A stretch of DNA of 64,000 nt from Comamonas sp. Y33R10-2 (lineage in GTDB: Bacteria; Pseudomonadota; Gammaproteobacteria; Burkholderiales; Burkholderiaceae_C), in assembly GCF_019355935.1 (NCBI RefSeq), contig NZ_CP079925.1:3162001-3226000 (forward strand), given 5' to 3'. Position 1 is the first letter of the stretch. Each line of letters starts with the position of its first letter. The notes beneath the pieces were generated by a model. The model saw nothing but the letters and a program-made list of their open reading frames with translations, made no database searches and had not been told where the DNA came from. Of the stretch, positions 25,758 to 34,352 are shown piece by piece. The position numbers were made by a program, and so were the translations under genes.

Positions 25758-27677
25758 CTATCTTCTTTCCAAGACCCACAGTCGCTTTTTGGCGCGGGTC
25801 ATCGCGACGTAAAGCATGTTGCGCTGCGAGTCGCTGGCGTTGGATGAAAAATGTCTGGCATCGACGAAGGGCACGGCCACGTATTCGAATTCATGGCCTT
25901 TGCTGCGCTCCACGGTAAGCAGTTGCAAGCTGGGTTTTTCTTGGCGCTGGTGTTGGACAATGCTGGACTGAACCATGAGGCTGAGGCGGCCCAAAAATTC
26001 ATCGACAGAAAGCCCGGTGCAGATGCGCGACAGCGCTTGCAAGCTGCGTAGGCACTGGCGCAACTCCTCTTGGCTGATAGGCGCTTGGGCGAAGAATTGC
26101 CGCAGCAAAGGGTGCTGGCACAGTTGCCCCGCATCGGCACATTGATCGGCAGGCAGTGCCAGCAGTTTGGTCGCGGCAGAGCCTGGCGTGAGGATGCTAG
26201 CGAAGAAACGGCGCATAGCTTGCTGCTGGCCTATGAGTTCAGAGGCAATGCGGCGGGTGTCGGATTCTGGCGGGGTATCGCCTAGCGCTTGCATATCGAA
26301 TAGGCCGTTGGCCAGCAGGTCTTGGTCAGGAGGGCTGGCGTGGCGCACGTAGCGCATCAGCCCTTCTGCGGCGCTATTTAAGATGCCTTGCGTAAGCAGT
26401 GCGTCGCCGCTGCAGCCTTTCATGGCCCACAGCATGGCCAGTACCAAGGCAATCTCGCGGCGTTGGTAAAAGCGCTGCATGCCTTTGCAGGCATAGTGCA
26501 CGCCTTCGTGAGAGAACAGCCACTCCAGCAGCACCGAGTCTTCGCTGGAGCGCAAGATGATGTGTAGCGCTGCAGGGCGATCTTGGGGTTGATGAGGCAG
26601 GCCGGCCACTGCGGCATGAATATCCAGTAACTGCCTAGCGCAGCTGTCATCATCGCCAAAGCGGTGCTCAAACCCCGCCGTGGCGTTGGGGTAGTGGGCG
26701 TCAAACTTCACGCCAAAGCGTTGGTTAAGCTCTTGGCAGATGACTGGGCCAAAGCGGTAGGTGGTGTTCAGTGTGACCTGAGCGGTATCGGCAGGTAGCT
26801 CTTGCAGAATGCGCTGGGCGCTGTCGCCAAAGATGCAGGAAGCTCCCGGCAGAATGTTTTGATTAAAGTCGCCCACGCCGATGAAGCGGCCGTTGCCGCG
26901 TGCCAGATGGCGCAGCACCAGTAATGCGGCTTCGTCTAGGTCTTGCAGTTCGTCGAACAGAACGGCGTCAAAGCGCTGATGCAGCAGGGGAAAGATGGCA
27001 TCAAAGTCCAGCGCCGCGATTTGGCAGGCCAGCGCATAGGTGCAGTCGCCGGGCGCATAGAACAGCGGCTCTTGGGTAGGGCCTAAGCGCAGTCTCTCAT
27101 AGCTTTGCAGCAGTCGGTACAGGCCGTAGTCCAAAGCGTTTTCGCGGCAATAGTCCAAAGCGGCAAGGCCGCTGTCATCGATGCTGCGCTCCAGCATGCG
27201 CTGCTTGGCCTGCGCTTCAAAGGCTAAAAAGGCGCTTATATCGAGCGGGCGGGCGAAGTAGTCGCTCAGCTCGGGAGGCTCGCTTTGCGCATGTCGTTTT
27301 ATTCTTTGCGTCAGCGCTTTATAGGCTTGCTCAATGAGTAGATTTTTTTCCAGACCCGAAGCAAGCAGGGGCACGGGGTCGCCTTGCTCGCTGATTATTT
27401 GCGCGCACAGTTGCTCCAAAGTTAGGAGCTGAAGGTCTTCTGGCTGCAAGGTGGTGAAGCGGGTGAGCCGCGCTGCAATGGCTTTGATGCCGGCGTCTGA
27501 GTAGGCCAGCATCAGCACGCTGCGCGCGCCCTTGGTGTGGATCAGATCCGCAGCCTTGATGGCCAGCGTGGTGGTCTTTCCCGTACCGGCCAGAGCGCGG
27601 ATGAGCAGGGAGGAAGATTCGCTGTTAAGGGCCTGATTTTGATCAATGCCGGGGTAAATCCGAGGCTGCGCGTTCAT
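25758..27677 (-). CDS. UvrD/Rep-type superfamily 1A helicase
   Basis: A 639-residue ATP-dependent 3'-5' helicase of the UvrD/PcrA superfamily. Motif I is RALAGTGKTTTLAIKAADLI (about 28), motif II is FDELQDLDEAALLVLRHLA (about 249), motif III GVGDFNQNIL, motif IV TYRFGPVIC, motif V TVERSKGHEFEYVAVPFVD and motif VI NMLYVAMTRAKKRLWVL. It is shorter than UvrD (about 720) and the Q-motif region is reduced, suggesting a specialised branch; F-box-helicase-like and Rep-like members show similar trimming. No partner nuclease gene is adjacent. A MITE-like element lies 14 bases upstream of its ATG. Confidence 0.9.
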   Translation of the reverse strand: MNAQPRIYPGIDQNQALNSESSSLLIRALAGTGKTTTLAIKAADLIHTKGARSVLMLAYSDAGIKAIAARLTRFTTLQPEDLQLLTLEQLCAQIISEQGDPVPLLASGLEKNLLIEQAYKALTQRIKRHAQSEPPELSDYFARPLDISAFLAFEAQAKQRMLERSIDDSGLAALDYCRENALDYGLYRLLQSYERLRLGPTQEPLFYAPGDCTYALACQIAALDFDAIFPLLHQRFDAVLFDELQDLDEAALLVLRHLARGNGRFIGVGDFNQNILPGASCIFGDSAQRILQELPADTAQVTLNTTYRFGPVICQELNQRFGVKFDAHYPNATAGFEHRFGDDDSCARQLLDIHAAVAGLPHQPQDRPAALHIILRSSEDSVLLEWLFSHEGVHYACKGMQRFYQRREIALVLAMLWAMKGCSGDALLTQGILNSAAEGLMRYVRHASPPDQDLLANGLFDMQALGDTPPESDTRRIASELIGQQQAMRRFFASILTPGSAATKLLALPADQCADAGQLCQHPLLRQFFAQAPISQEELRQCLRSLQALSRICTGLSVDEFLGRLSLMVQSSIVQHQRQEKPSLQLLTVERSKGHEFEYVAVPFVDARHFSSNASDSQRNMLYVAMTRAKKRLWVLERR

Positions 27678-27691
27678 GAGATCGCTCCATT

Positions 27692-27959
27692 TAGGGTCTG
27701 TTGAGATTTGCTCGGAGTCGCGAAGGAGGCAGGCCGGTTGCCAATCTAGGCGTGCGACGCAGTGCGGGTGCTATCCCGCACAAGGAGTGCAACGACGAGT
27801 GGCGGCCGGCCTGCCTCCTTCCCTTCGGGTTGCGGCGGTAAGGGGCTGCCTGCGGCGTTGCCCACCTTTGCAAGGCATGAGCCTTGCTGCAGGCGTGCGC
27901 CTTGCATCCAACCCCTTGCCGCCGCAACGCGATCTTCGATCAATTCTCAACAGACCCTA
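27692..27959. mobile_element. MITE-like element E1 with 15-bp terminal inverted repeats
   Basis: TAGGGTCTGTTGAGA (27692-27706) is repeated exactly inverted at 27945-27959. The 268-base element lies between the helicase and a LysR gene and encodes no transposase. It contains nested hairpins, including GGAGGCAGGCCGG with CCGGCCTGCCTCC and GTGCGGG with CCCGCAC. A flanking TA is present at both ends, which would suit a TA target duplication. A shorter relative is at 55203-55288. Confidence 0.8.
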
Positions 27960-27992
27960 GGTTATCCGCAGCGCTGGCGCCGGATTTTTGCA

Positions 27993-28895
27993 TTACCCCA
28001 TGGCTTTGCGCAGCCACTCGGCAAAGGCTGCGCATTCCCAACGGTCCATGATGCCGGTCTTCCAGCACAGGTAGTGGGCGTGCGGGCTGGGGGCATCGAT
28101 GTCGAAGAGTCGCACCAGCGTGCCATTTTCAAGCCAAGGCGCGCCCAGCTTGTGGCGCACGAGGGCAATGCCCATGCTGGCTGCGGCGGCGTCGCACATC
28201 AGGCCAATGTCGTTGAATTGCGAGCCTTCGTTGGGCTCTGTCATGTCAAGCCCCGTGGCGGTAAACCAGGTGCGCCAAGGCTCCAGCGGGCTACGCAAGA
28301 GGGGCATACCTTCCAAGTCTTCGGGGCGCTCGAATGGGCCATGCTCACGCACAAAGCTGGGCGATGCCAGTGGCGTGACGGTGTCGCAGGCCAGCTCGAA
28401 GTGCTCCACATCGGCATAGTGGCCGGCGCCAAAGCGCACCATCAGGTCTGCGTCTTCGCCAATCACGTCCAGCAGCGGAATCGACACTTGCAGCGCAATG
28501 TCGATCTCCGGGTAGGCTTCGGTGAACTGGCGCAGGCGGGGGATCAGGATTGAGCGCGCAAAGGTAGGCGTTACGGCCAATTTCAGGCGTCTGCGCCCTG
28601 GCGACGCTGCTGCACCGGGAAAGCGCTGTAGTGCGCCAAGACCCTCGCGCACATGGGCCAGATAGGCTGTGCCATCTGTGGTCAGCGAAAAATCTGCCCG
28701 GCCAAACAGGCGCGCGCCCAGCAATTGCTCGAGCTGCTTGACACGGTGGCTGACGGCGCTGGGCGTAACGCACAACTCCTCTGCCGTTTGCGTAACTGAG
28801 CGCAGCCGCGCCAGAGCCTCAAAAGTCAGCAAGCATTGAATCGGCGGAATCCGCCGGGCGGTGATGCTGTTTAAGGCGCTGGGGCTGTGAGTCAT
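27993..28895 (-). CDS. LysR-family transcriptional regulator (GcvA-like)
   Basis: A 300-residue LysR regulator. The winged helix-turn-helix is at about 14-73: IQCLLTFEALARLRSVTQTA, EELCVTPSAVSHRVKQLEQL and GARLFGRADFSLTTDG. The effector domain starts near 90 with RRRLKLAVTPTFARSILIPRL. The pattern resembles GcvA-type regulators. ATG 28895 is used; a TTG at 28907 is possible. It lies 22 bases downstream of purU on the same strand and may be cotranscribed with it, so its target is not obvious from divergent context. Confidence 0.92.
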   Translation of the reverse strand: MTHSPSALNSITARRIPPIQCLLTFEALARLRSVTQTAEELCVTPSAVSHRVKQLEQLLGARLFGRADFSLTTDGTAYLAHVREGLGALQRFPGAAASPGRRRLKLAVTPTFARSILIPRLRQFTEAYPEIDIALQVSIPLLDVIGEDADLMVRFGAGHYADVEHFELACDTVTPLASPSFVREHGPFERPEDLEGMPLLRSPLEPWRTWFTATGLDMTEPNEGSQFNDIGLMCDAAAASMGIALVRHKLGAPWLENGTLVRLFDIDAPSPHAHYLCWKTGIMDRWECAAFAEWLRKAMG

Positions 28896-28917
28896 GCAAA
28901 GTCCCAACGTTGGGGGG

Positions 28918-29766
28918 TTAGCGGAAGACGACGGTCTTGTGTCCGTTCAAGATCACGCGGCGCTCGCTGTGCCATTTCACAGCGCGGGCCAGTACTTGGC
29001 TCTCGGTGTCGCGGCCACGGGCCGTGAGGTCTTCCACGGTGTCAGTGTGGTCGGCGCGGGCCACGTCTTGCTCAATGATCGGGCCTTCGTCCAGATCGGC
29101 TGTCACATAGTGGGCCGTAGCGCCGATGAGCTTAACGCCGCGATCGTGCGCTTGGTAGTAGGGCTTGGCACCCTTGAAGCTGGGCAAGAAGCTGTGGTGG
29201 ATATTGATCGCGCGGCCAGCCAGCTTTTTGCACAGGTCGTTGGACAGCACTTGCATGTAGCGGGCCAGCACGACCAGCTCTGCGCCTTCTTCCTGAATGA
29301 TCTCGAACTGACGCTCTTCGGCCTGGGCCTTGGTTGCAGCAGTCACGGGGATGTGATGGAAGGGGATGTTGTAGCTGGCGGCGAGCTGATAGAACTCGCG
29401 GTGGTTGCTGACGATGGCCTTGATCTCGATAGGCAGCAGGCCCGACTTCCAGCGGAACAGCAGGTCGTTCAAGCAGTGGCCTTCTTTGCTGACCATGATC
29501 ACGGTCTTCATACGCTCTGCCTTGGAGTGCAAACTCCACTGCATTTGATATTGATCAGCTAATTCGGCGACAGATGCTTTAAGGGCGGCTGGCTCTTTGC
29601 TGTCGCAGGCAAACTGCACGCGCATGAAGAACAGGCCAGTTACGGTGTCGTTGTACTGCGCTGCTTCTTCAATATTGCCGCCTTGCTCGAGCAAAAATCC
29701 CGAAACGGCGTGCACCAGACCCAGACGGTCTGGGCAAGATAAAGTCAAAATATAGGCTTGGGTCAT
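28918..29766 (-). CDS. purU: formyltetrahydrofolate deformylase
   Basis: A 282-residue enzyme hydrolysing 10-formyl-THF to THF and formate, supplying formate for purine synthesis and balancing one-carbon pools. The N-terminal ACT domain (about 1-80) includes LTLSCPDRLGLVHAVSGFLL. The formyltransferase-fold catalytic domain shows VLARYMQVLS, the active-site NIHHSFLPSFKGAKPYYQA and GATAHYVTADLDEGPIIEQD. The Asn-His-Asp catalytic set is present. ATG 29766 begins MTQAYILTLSCPDR; 14 upstream residues do not belong to the family. Confidence 0.96.
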   Translation of the reverse strand: MTQAYILTLSCPDRLGLVHAVSGFLLEQGGNIEEAAQYNDTVTGLFFMRVQFACDSKEPAALKASVAELADQYQMQWSLHSKAERMKTVIMVSKEGHCLNDLLFRWKSGLLPIEIKAIVSNHREFYQLAASYNIPFHHIPVTAATKAQAEERQFEIIQEEGAELVVLARYMQVLSNDLCKKLAGRAINIHHSFLPSFKGAKPYYQAHDRGVKLIGATAHYVTADLDEGPIIEQDVARADHTDTVEDLTARGRDTESQVLARAVKWHSERRVILNGHKTVVFR

Positions 29767-29817
29767 AGCTCGGCAATTGTCGCAGCAAGGCGAGTACTCT
29801 GCGGACAAAGGAAATTC

Positions 29818-32535
29818 ATGAAAAGCGATGGGGGGTATTCTCGCCTCACACCTTGGGTGGTCGTCACTCTCTATGTGTGTGCGGGAATGATGTGGTTGGC
29901 CGCGCAGGCAAGCGTACTTGACTATTTTGGGGTATCACTCAATCGCCAGTCCTTGCCTTGGCAGATGGGCTTGTTTCTTGTTTGGTTGCTGGTAACGGCG
30001 CTGGTCGCTTTTTGCTTTATGCGCAACAAGCAAAAGGCAGACCAGCGTAGCCGTGAAACAGCGCAGGAGCTGGACTTGATCGTGCGCTATGCACCAGCAG
30101 GCATGGCCCGCGTGCATGTCAGCAACGCTGAAATCATCTGGGCTAACCCCAAACTGGCAGGCTGGCTTGGCTGCACGACGCAATCGCTGTATGGCAAGGA
30201 TTTTCGTGCGTTAGTGCCTGCTGACGATAAAGACGAGATTGCCTTGCAGCTGGAGCGCTTGCTCGACGGCCGCACGCATTACTTTCAAGTGCTGCGCAGC
30301 TGCGTCAATGTCAATACAGGCAAGGTAACGCCCGTGCTGTGTACCACCAGCCGCGTGGCTGATTCTGGTGTCGATGGCCCCATTGCCTTGGTCTGCGTGC
30401 TGCAAGACTTGAGTGAAATGGTCAACGCACGCAAGGCTATGGTGCGTAGTGAAACGATGCTGCGCATGGCGCTGGAAGGTAGTGGCAACGGCGTGTGGGA
30501 GTGGGATGCGCAGGAGCAGTGCCTGAATTTTTCTTCGGGCATGAGCGCCTTGCTTAAGTATCAGGGCCAAAACTTGGCCGATGACTTTGACTATCGCAAG
30601 CGCCTTCACCCTGAAGATGCGGCTGTTGTTCGTCAGCAGCTCGATCAGGCCTTAGCTCAGGGCAGCCAGCTGGTCGTATCGGCACGGCTGCTGTGCTTTG
30701 ACGGCATGTACCGCTGGTTTCGTGCCCGGGGTCTGGCCCATAAAGATGTGGATGGCCAACTGTTGCGTATCTCAGGCCTGCTGTCTGACCAGACTGCCAG
30801 TCGTGAAGAAGATGAGCGCCGCCGGCTTGCCTCCACCGTGGTGGACAACACCATTGAGGGCGTGGTGGTCACCGATTCGCGCAGCCGCATTCTCTCGGTC
30901 AATCGCGCTTTTACACGGCTGCTGGGGTTTACCGAAGAAGAGATGCTGGGCCAAACCCCGCGCATGTTTAAGTCCGGCCATCACGACAAGGCTTTTTATG
31001 AAGCCCTGTGGGCCAAAATGCATGCTCACGGGCACTGGCAGGGCGAGATCTGGAACCGTCGCAAGAATGGGGAAGTTTTTCCCGAGCGCATGTCGCTGAG
31101 CGCAGTCAAGGATGCCAATGATCAGGTGACGCACTACGTTTGTATGTTTACCGATATTACGGCGGAGAAAGAGCGTGAGCAGCAACTGGACTTTCTCGAG
31201 CATCGTGACGTGTTGACTGGCCTGCCCAATCGTGCGCAGTTCACCTTCATGCTGAGGGAAGCGCTGGCGGACGCTCAGCGCACAGGCGCAGGTATGGCGG
31301 TCATTTTCTTCAATATTGATCGCTTCAAGGATGTGAACGACAGCTATGGTCACTCTATAGGCGATGAGGTGCTCAGGCATGTCGCGCTTCAGATGCAAGC
31401 CGCCTTGCGCAGCGGTGACATGATTGGCCGACTGTCTGGAGATGAATTGTGCGTGGTGGCCCCTTTGCTGACGGGGCGTCAAGCTGCGGTCGATATGGCA
31501 GAGCGCCTGATGGCTGCGGCGGGCAAACCTTGGGTCACACCCGATGGTTTGTCTGTGGTGGTCAGCGTAAGCGCGGGTATCAGCTTGTACCCCGAGCATG
31601 CGCAGACTGCTGACGACTTGCTGCAAGCCGCCCATGCCGCGGTGTATGGGGCCAAGAGCCGCGGCTCTAACGCATGGTGCTTTTTTCATGAGGATATGAC
31701 ACAGGCCGCGCGAGAACGCCTGAAGCTAGAAGCGCGTTTGCGTCGTGCGCTGGATTTGGGTCATATGCGTCTGTACTACCAGCCGCAAATTGATTTGCAC
31801 ACGGGTCGCCTGATCGGCGCTGAGGCGCTGGTGCGCTGGCAGGACCCAGAAGAAGGCTTGATCTCCCCGGCGCGCTTTATTCCTGTGGCAGAAAGCTCGG
31901 GCATCATCGGCCCGCTAGGCCTGTGGGTGCTGCGCGAGGCTTGTCGCCAAGGCCAAGCGTGGCGAAAAGCGGGTCTACCCGATCTCACGATTGCCGTGAA
32001 TGTCTCGCTGCAGCAATTTTTGCTCACCGATTTGGTGGGGGCTACCAATCAGGTGCTGGCGGAGTCGTGCTTTCCTGCGGAATTTCTGGAGCTAGAAATC
32101 ACCGAAAGCGCGCTGGCAGAAAAGCCCGAAGACACGCTGGATGTACTCACTCGCCTGCGTGGTCTGGGCTTGCGTCTGGCCATTGATGACTTTGGCACGG
32201 GTTACTCCTCACTGGCTCACCTCAAGCGTTTTCCGCTCGATATTCTCAAAATCGACCAAGGCTTTATCCGCGACATTCCCCATAGTGCTGACGATATGAG
32301 CATCAGCAGCTCGGTCATTGCACTGGGTCATGCCATGGGCTTGAAAGTGCTGGCCGAAGGTGTGGAAACACGCGAGCAGCTGGAGTTTTTGCAGCAAAAA
32401 GGCTGCGACTACTTCCAAGGCTACTTATGCAGCCGCCCGGTGCCTGTAGATGACTTCACGCGCCTGTTGGAAAAAGCACGTGATGGCTTGCCGCTGGTGG
32501 ACATTGAAGTTGCCACCGAGCATGTGATGATTTGA
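29818..32535 (+). CDS. membrane PAS-GGDEF-EAL protein (c-di-GMP phosphodiesterase candidate)
   Basis: A 905-residue protein. Two membrane helices (about 11-35 and 48-68) are followed by three PAS domains (about 85-205, 218-345 and 350-465). The GGDEF domain (about 470-640) has its signature changed to SGDEL within IGRLSGDELCVVAPL, so cyclase activity is doubtful. The EAL domain (about 650-890) keeps GAEALVRW, NVSLQQF, ITESAL, DDFGTGYSSLAHL, KIDQGFI and AEGVETREQ, so phosphodiesterase activity is likely. ATG 29818 after AAAGGAAAT was chosen. The gene is divergent from purU and monocistronic. Confidence 0.93.
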   Translation: MKSDGGYSRLTPWVVVTLYVCAGMMWLAAQASVLDYFGVSLNRQSLPWQMGLFLVWLLVTALVAFCFMRNKQKADQRSRETAQELDLIVRYAPAGMARVHVSNAEIIWANPKLAGWLGCTTQSLYGKDFRALVPADDKDEIALQLERLLDGRTHYFQVLRSCVNVNTGKVTPVLCTTSRVADSGVDGPIALVCVLQDLSEMVNARKAMVRSETMLRMALEGSGNGVWEWDAQEQCLNFSSGMSALLKYQGQNLADDFDYRKRLHPEDAAVVRQQLDQALAQGSQLVVSARLLCFDGMYRWFRARGLAHKDVDGQLLRISGLLSDQTASREEDERRRLASTVVDNTIEGVVVTDSRSRILSVNRAFTRLLGFTEEEMLGQTPRMFKSGHHDKAFYEALWAKMHAHGHWQGEIWNRRKNGEVFPERMSLSAVKDANDQVTHYVCMFTDITAEKEREQQLDFLEHRDVLTGLPNRAQFTFMLREALADAQRTGAGMAVIFFNIDRFKDVNDSYGHSIGDEVLRHVALQMQAALRSGDMIGRLSGDELCVVAPLLTGRQAAVDMAERLMAAAGKPWVTPDGLSVVVSVSAGISLYPEHAQTADDLLQAAHAAVYGAKSRGSNAWCFFHEDMTQAARERLKLEARLRRALDLGHMRLYYQPQIDLHTGRLIGAEALVRWQDPEEGLISPARFIPVAESSGIIGPLGLWVLREACRQGQAWRKAGLPDLTIAVNVSLQQFLLTDLVGATNQVLAESCFPAEFLELEITESALAEKPEDTLDVLTRLRGLGLRLAIDDFGTGYSSLAHLKRFPLDILKIDQGFIRDIPHSADDMSISSSVIALGHAMGLKVLAEGVETREQLEFLQQKGCDYFQGYLCSRPVPVDDFTRLLEKARDGLPLVDIEVATEHVMI

Positions 32536-32594
32536 GCGTCAGTCGCTGGTGGTTAGCCGTTGATGCTTCACCGTTGCCGCTTTAATTCGTGTAA

Positions 32595-33476
32595 TCAGGG
32601 CTTGGGCGCAGCCCTGTTCTTCCACTGTGCGCCAAGCTCTGCGCAGTGATCTTTAGAGGCGGATCCCGCCAGAGTCAGAAGCTTGTCTGCTTTCATATTG
32701 ATAGCTTCTAGTGCTTTATCTGATTGGGCTATAGCTACTTTTGGCGTGAATTCCGGGGCCAACCAGGTGGGTACGCCAATATCGCTGCGCACATGACCTC
32801 GCCCTGCAATCAGCAGCACGGTCTGGCCGGGCTTGGCCGCTTTTTGTGCTGCGGTGATCGCTTTGGCCATGGCTTCATCGCGCGCCAGCTGAATGCGTGC
32901 CATGGGGGTGAATTGCGACTCGGGCAGCAGGCCGCAATGCCCATCCCTGATGGCATCGAGCTGCAACTGCCAGCCGGCGGTAGGCAGGTGACTGTCATAA
33001 CGGGCATCGCCCATGACCTGCTTCATCTGGGCGCGGGGTAAATTGCCGCCCAGCACAGGCACGCCAGCTTGCACAGCGGCCATCACCATAGGGCCATAGT
33101 CCTTCCAAGGCCAGCCGCCGGGGCCGCCGCCCTGTGCCCACAGCAGTGCGTTTTTCACCTCTTCATCGCTGGCACCGGGCTGCAGGGCGCGGGTATCACC
33201 GCCTGCAGGTGCCATCTCAATGACCAAGGCGGCAAGCTGCCCCTGCGCTGCCAGATGGCGCACAGTAGCCGCTTCCCACTGGTGGTGTGATGTCTGGTCA
33301 TGCTGCTCACCCAGCAAGATGGCGGGGGCGCCTGACCAATTGGCCAGCGTCTGCTGCCACTGGGCATTGCTAGTCAGCTCTGTGCTTTGATGGGCGCAGC
33401 CGCCCAGCAGCAAGGCGGAGGCAAGAATGAGAGGTTTGAAGATAGGGCGAGGAAGCGCCTGCGAAAAAGTCCACAT
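32595..33476 (-). CDS. ChaN family iron-regulated lipoprotein
   Basis: A 293-residue lipoprotein precursor with lipobox LLGGC (Cys27) and a ChaN/haem-binding-uptake domain: ILLGEQHDQTSHHQWEAATV, LAALVIEMAP, WPWKDYGPMVMAAV, PVLGGNLPRAQM and TVLLIAGRGHVRSDIGVP. ChaN in Campylobacter binds haem and is iron-related. The segment AIAQSDKALEAINMKADKL (about 250-268) is encoded by the AT-rich interspersed repeat (32691-32739), apparently inserted in frame. ATG 33476 is used for a proper signal sequence. Confidence 0.88.
   Translation of the reverse strand: MWTFSQALPRPIFKPLILASALLLGGCAHQSTELTSNAQWQQTLANWSGAPAILLGEQHDQTSHHQWEAATVRHLAAQGQLAALVIEMAPAGGDTRALQPGASDEEVKNALLWAQGGGPGGWPWKDYGPMVMAAVQAGVPVLGGNLPRAQMKQVMGDARYDSHLPTAGWQLQLDAIRDGHCGLLPESQFTPMARIQLARDEAMAKAITAAQKAAKPGQTVLLIAGRGHVRSDIGVPTWLAPEFTPKVAIAQSDKALEAINMKADKLLTLAGSASKDHCAELGAQWKNRAAPKP
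32691..32739 (-). repeat. in-frame copy of the ATTGATAGC interspersed motif inside chaN-like gene
   Basis: CATATTGATAGCTTCTAGTG and GGGCTATAGCTACTTTTGG match the GATAGCnnnTAGnGCTT...GCTATAGC pattern of the family seen at 59214-59262 and 18031-18053. Here it is within a coding region and read without a stop, adding an ALEAINMKA peptide. Confidence 0.5.
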
Positions 33477-33720
33477 ATTGACCAGTCCTGTTTTGAAAGA
33501 CGGGGCATGGCTTCGTACCTCAGAAAATCGCACCGGCTTTGCCCACCGTAATTTGATGCGAGGCAACGGGGTATTAGCCCCAACCTCCCAGCTATTGTCG
33601 TGCCTTGGCGGGAGTTTGTTCAGCGCAAGGCACCTCTTTTTTCAACAATGGGCAGATGGTGAAAGTGCTGAATATTGGTACGATCTTCGTTCCTAGATAG
33701 ATAAAAACAGGAGGGGCATC

Positions 33721-34023
33721 GTGTTCAGGTTGATATTTTGGGCGGTTGTAGCTTTTGGTACATGGCAGGCATATACGCACTTTGATGGGAAACGAAAGCT
33801 GGCGCACAGCGTAGAGAGTGCTCCGGCATTGCTCTTGTCCGAGCCAAGGCCGCGTGCGGTAGATATGGGTGCAAGTATCTCAAAATTTAAATGTGATGGC
33901 CGTACGCATTGCTCGCAGATGAGCTCTTGCGAAGAAGCCACTTATTTTTTGCGTAACTGCCCCGGAACCAAGATGGACGGTGACAAGGATGGCGTTCCCT
34001 GCGAGATGCAGTTGTGCCGATGA
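33721..34023 (+). CDS. excalibur calcium-binding domain protein
   Basis: A 100-residue protein with an N-terminal hydrophobic anchor (LIFWAVVAFGTWQAY) and a C-terminal excalibur domain: FKCDGRTHCSQMSSCEEATY, LRNCPGTKMDGDKDGVPCE and MQLC. The DGDKDG loop is the calcium ligand and six cysteines can form disulphides, so the domain is probably periplasmic. The start is a GTG at 33721 behind AGGAGGGG. It precedes the next gene by 4 bases and the pair is probably an operon. The role is unknown. Confidence 0.88.
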   Translation: MFRLIFWAVVAFGTWQAYTHFDGKRKLAHSVESAPALLLSEPRPRAVDMGASISKFKCDGRTHCSQMSSCEEATYFLRNCPGTKMDGDKDGVPCEMQLCR

Positions 34024-34027
34024 GCGC

Positions 34028-34270
34028 ATGAAAAAAGATCTGCGCTTGTTGCTTGTTTTTAGCGCCTTGCTTGGGCTGCTGCTGGGCGGCGCACTCATGT
34101 GGGTGTCTTGGCAGCACAACGCGCAATGCGAGATTCATTGCCCAGAGACGGGTGTGGACTGGGGCTACTGGCTGACACTAGGTGGGGCAGGGCTGGTGCT
34201 GGGTTTTACAGCCTGCATGGCGCTGAGTAGTCTGCTGCTCTGGCTGATGCGGAAGATGCAAAAAGCATAG
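34028..34270 (+). CDS. small two-helix inner-membrane protein
   Basis: An 80-residue protein with two predicted transmembrane segments: LLLVFSALLGLLLGGALMWV (about 7-26) and WLTLGGAGLVLGFTACMALS (about 47-66). A short Cys-containing loop (NAQCEIHCPETG) lies between them. Basic residues at both ends suggest both termini are cytoplasmic. I do not recognise a family. It starts 4 bases after the excalibur gene and is probably cotranscribed with it. Confidence 0.75.
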   Translation: MKKDLRLLLVFSALLGLLLGGALMWVSWQHNAQCEIHCPETGVDWGYWLTLGGAGLVLGFTACMALSSLLLWLMRKMQKA

Positions 34271-34304
34271 CTGTAAGTGCTTATCGTATCTGCACGAACC
34301 AAGA

Positions 34305-34342
34305 AAAAAGCCACTCAGTTGAATGAGTGGCTTTTGTTTTTA
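34305..34342. terminator. bidirectional terminator
   Basis: AAAAAA-GCCACTCA-GTTGAA-TGAGTGGC-TTTTGTTTTT: an 8-bp stem with a 6-base loop, between the rightward small membrane gene and the leftward DUF3567 gene. Confidence 0.9.
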
Positions 34343-34352
34343 AGCTGATCGC

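Noticed and set aside
27676..27960. Open frames on both strands through 27676-27960 that could be read as small genes
   Set aside because: They coincide with the inverted-repeat element E1, have no family similarity or ribosome-binding sites, and owe their openness to the GC-rich palindromes.
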